Positions 5,433 to 7,414 of a stretch of 7,414 nucleotides of DNA are shown here, one piece after another (position 1 is the first letter of the stretch; each line of letters starts with the position of its first letter). Both the position numbers and the translations under genes were made by a program. Location of the stretch: NCBI GenBank assembly GCA_934167365.1, contig CAKPKU010000073.1, positions 1 to 7,414 of the forward strand. The letters are read 5' to 3'. The DNA is from an uncultured Clostridia bacterium (GTDB taxonomy: Bacteria > Bacillota > Clostridia > TANB77 > CAG-508). Below the pieces are notes generated by a model. The model had not been told where the DNA came from. It worked only from the letters and a program-made list of their open reading frames with translations, and made no database searches.

Positions 5433-7414
5433 TTATTTAAGATATAGTGTCATACGTGATCCTAGAAAATTATCTCTATTTGTAGGATTGCTTATATTAT
5501 ATGATTTTGAAGATAACATATAAGGGCCACCGCCTCCTCTAAGGGCTCTATATTTTTCTTGGTCAGCCTGAAGTGTCCATTCTCTTACATTTGAATTTAA
5601 ATCCAAAATATTATTACAAAAATCATTGCCCGTCACGCCACCTGATCGTACATTTGTATGAATTTTTGTATCACTATACACATTTTTACTATATTTCCCC
5701 TCCAAAATCCAATTTAACATTGCATCCCATTGATTTCTCCATATCATTGATGAAGTTATTGACTCATTCTTATAATATATATTACTACTATTTATATTAC
5801 TATCTTGATAATACATCAAGTCATACCATGTTGTTGTTTTTATTGGTGACTGTTTATTTTTAACTTCTGCTATATTATCTGTTCTGCTTGTTTCATATCT
5901 TCCAACATAGAATCCACCATATTTATCTACACTAAGTACCATATTTGAATACTCACTATTTAAATATTCTCCAAATTCAGTAGCTGAATTAAATCCTAAT
6001 TTATCCTTATAATATGTGCTTGAAGCATCATACTGTGTCCCTGAAGTATACAACCATGATGTATTTACACTGGAACCAGTTATTAAACTTGGCTCTCTAT
6101 AACCTCCTTTTTCTAAAGAATACTCATCAGCTGATTTCTCTGCATAAGATTTATATAACAATGAACCCCCCCACTTATTATAAAATATTCCTTCAAAGTA
6201 CTGTTTTTCTGATGTCTTGCTATAACCTTTTTGGTATTTTGCCATTGGTTTATATGAACTACTATTTTTAGCTGCATTTTCTGCATTATTTGGTATTGTT
6301 CCATCTTCTGGATCATATATCGCATGTTTTACAGGTACCCACACAAACTGATTTCCACTTTCATCTTCTATTACCAATCCAGATTCTATTGTTTTATTTA
6401 TACTGCTTGTTCCAACTTTGAATCCCTTTGGTATATACGCTTTATCTCCGTTTTCATCTGTATATTCTTTTGTTTCTGTATACGCGTCTGAAAATGTTTC
6501 TAGCTCTGTTACTGTATGCGTATATATATAACCATTGTTTGATAAGTTTATACCATCTGTTGCTCTTAAATATATTACATCACCTACTACTAAATCATTT
6601 ATTTGATTGCTTTTAGTCCACGTTCCATTTGTATTAAATGTATTTTTTTGATATTCTAAATAATATTCCTGTGATTCTAATTCATCTGATACTGTAAAAT
6701 AGGCTATTCCCTCTCCATCTTTTCCATATATGGATTCTAACTTTATATCTCCATCATTTAAATTTAATATCTCTGTAACAATCGGATCTAACTGTAATAC
6801 TTCACTTTCATTTCCTGCTTTATCTGTAACTTTGACTTTTATATAATATGTTGAATTTTGCATTAAATTTTCAAATTTATATGAATTGCTATATCTTAAG
6901 TATTCAGTATAGTTCTCACCATCTGAACTTATATAATAATAGTATTTATCTATTCCAGTTTCAGAATCTTCCGCATTTACTTTTATTTTTATACTATTAG
7001 TTGTTACTTCAGTAGAATTCTCTACTAATGTTACATTCGGAGGCAACTTATCTCCATCATCCACTATATATAAGGACATTCTACTCCCTTTTAAATCTGA
7101 TTTCCAACTGCAATTTAAGTATTTAGCTGTTTTATCACTTATTGAACCTCCTCGTCTAGCCATCATGTTTATATAATTAACGGCTTGTACAATTTCATCA
7201 ACATTTCCACTTAAATCAAATATATTATTTATTTTATCATTACAGGTTTCTCCTGTCTTTACTATGCTCGTTCCATGATTACCTAATGTTGTATCAAAAA
7301 TTTTTTCTGCATTACTTCCCTTTAACATCCAATTTAGCATTGCATTATATTGCGAATTAGTCACCATTGATGATACTACACTTTTTGAATTATAGTATGG
7401 ATTACTTTTATATC
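5433..7414 (-). CDS. Large surface protein with duplicated SUMF1/FGE-like domains, 5' end off window
   Basis: The reading frame is open to the right edge: 15 codons before the ATG at 7367 continue homology, so that ATG is internal and the true N-terminus lies outside. Counting from that Met, residues 1-102 are the end of a first formylglycine-generating-enzyme-like domain. Residues 107-200 are a Fn3/Ig-like module with a VTDKAGNESEV strand. Residues 201-290 are another beta-rich module. Residues 295-644 are a complete second SUMF1-like domain with IPKGFKVG, SGNQFVWVPV, GGFYVGRYETS, QWDAMLNWIL, ILDLNSNVREWT, RALRGG and the final LGSRMTLYLK. The two copies align over QYNAMLNWM/QWDAMLNWI, NNIFDLSGNV/NNILDLNSNV and KGSRMSLY/LGSRMTLY. 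The C-terminal domain has one Cys (NDFC), so the FGE redox Cys pair is absent and a binding role is more likely than catalysis. SUMF1 folds of this kind serve as surface ligand-binding modules. The gene lies directly upstream of the FxLYD-like gene. Secretion signal and anchor are not visible. Confidence 0.88.
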   Translation of the reverse strand, partial: YKSNPYYNSKSVVSSMVTNSQYNAMLNWMLKGSNAEKIFDTTLGNHGTSIVKTGETCNDKINNIFDLSGNVDEIVQAVNYINMMARRGGSISDKTAKYLNCSWKSDLKGSRMSLYIVDDGDKLPPNVTLVENSTEVTTNSIKIKVNAEDSETGIDKYYYYISSDGENYTEYLRYSNSYKFENLMQNSTYYIKVKVTDKAGNESEVLQLDPIVTEILNLNDGDIKLESIYGKDGEGIAYFTVSDELESQEYYLEYQKNTFNTNGTWTKSNQINDLVVGDVIYLRATDGINLSNNGYIYTHTVTELETFSDAYTETKEYTDENGDKAYIPKGFKVGTSSINKTIESGLVIEDESGNQFVWVPVKHAIYDPEDGTIPNNAENAAKNSSSYKPMAKYQKGYSKTSEKQYFEGIFYNKWGGSLLYKSYAEKSADEYSLEKGGYREPSLITGSSVNTSWLYTSGTQYDASSTYYKDKLGFNSATEFGEYLNSEYSNMVLSVDKYGGFYVGRYETSRTDNIAEVKNKQSPIKTTTWYDLMYYQDSNINSSNIYYKNESITSSMIWRNQWDAMLNWILEGKYSKNVYSDTKIHTNVRSGGVTGNDFCNNILDLNSNVREWTLQADQEKYRALRGGGGPYMLSSKSYNISNPTNRDNFLGSRMTLYLK
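5707..5725. repeat. DNA copy of the duplicated SUMF1-like domain, second copy
   Basis: These 19 bases differ at one position from 7327-7345 and encode the AMLNW core. They mark homologous positions in the two SUMF1-like domains, 1620 bases apart in the same orientation. The surrounding DNA is much less similar, so the duplication is old or held by selection on this motif. Confidence 0.7.
6166..6172. repeat. Seven-base G/C homopolymer within the surface gene
   Basis: On the coding strand this is TGG GGG GGT, encoding Trp-Gly-Gly at about residues 399-401 counted from the Met at 7367. It is the longest G/C run in the window. A one-base slip would move translation into another frame and remove the rest of the second SUMF1-like domain. 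Confidence 0.7.
7327..7345. repeat. DNA copy of the duplicated SUMF1-like domain, first copy
   Basis: Partner of 5707-5725 (18 of 19 bases identical), encoding the same AMLNW core in the first, partly visible SUMF1-like domain. Confidence 0.7.

Noticed and set aside
6113..6325. Second minus-strand frame inside the large surface gene
   Set aside because: It is an alternate-frame shadow of the SUMF1-like coding sequence, with no ribosome binding site and no domain pattern. It is relevant only as the frame reached after slippage at the G7 tract.
5433..6450. Active formylglycine-generating enzyme (sulfatase maturase)
   Set aside because: The fold signatures are present, but the C-terminal domain has only one Cys and lacks the redox Cys pair, and no sulfatase is nearby.
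7320..7367. ATG at 7367 as the true start of the large surface gene
   Set aside because: The upstream codons are open and match the second domain copy (YYNSKSVVSSM against YYKNESITSSM), and no ribosome binding site precedes the ATG, so the gene continues beyond the right edge.

Overview
The window is strongly AT-rich with the standard bacterial code: TGA ends one gene and Trp is encoded by TGG. It has strong AGGAG/AAGGTG-type ribosome binding sites, sigma-A-like promoters and long AT-rich hairpin terminators. Together with the mutL-miaA gene order and a small Cys/Gly-rich peptide of a type common in Clostridia, this points to a low-GC Firmicute, most likely an anaerobic, host-associated member of the Clostridia. 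The species cannot be told from the sequence.

Left part (1-3247, minus strand): a housekeeping operon of mutL (mismatch repair) followed directly by miaA (tRNA i6A37 synthesis). The mutL stop codon abuts the miaA start codon. A good extended -10 promoter lies about 75 bases upstream of mutL. Beyond miaA, at the window edge, the next reading frame looks like the basic-then-hydrophobic start of a membrane protein but has AUA where a start codon is expected. MutL keeps its ATPase motifs and beta-clamp motif, but three expected metal ligands of the C-terminal endonuclease site are replaced.

Middle (3248-3591): one plus-strand gene encodes a 42-residue peptide with 11 Cys and 9 Gly around a short hydrophobic core. 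It has a very strong ribosome binding site and ends at a perfect 38-base palindrome that probably terminates transcription in both directions.

Right part (3598-7414, minus strand): three consecutive cell-surface genes. The most upstream runs off the right edge. It is a large mosaic protein with two copies of a formylglycine-generating-enzyme-like (SUMF1/C-type-lectin-fold) domain flanking two beta-sandwich domains. Next, 46 bases downstream, is a membrane-anchored FxLYD-like protein ending at a strong hairpin. Last is a separately promoted, membrane-anchored protein with three Ig-like repeats. All three appear to act outside the membrane. A 7-G run inside the large gene and a 9-A run in the promoter spacer of the Ig-like gene are candidate phase-variation tracts. 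No rRNA, tRNA, CRISPR, insertion sequence or clear mobile element was seen.
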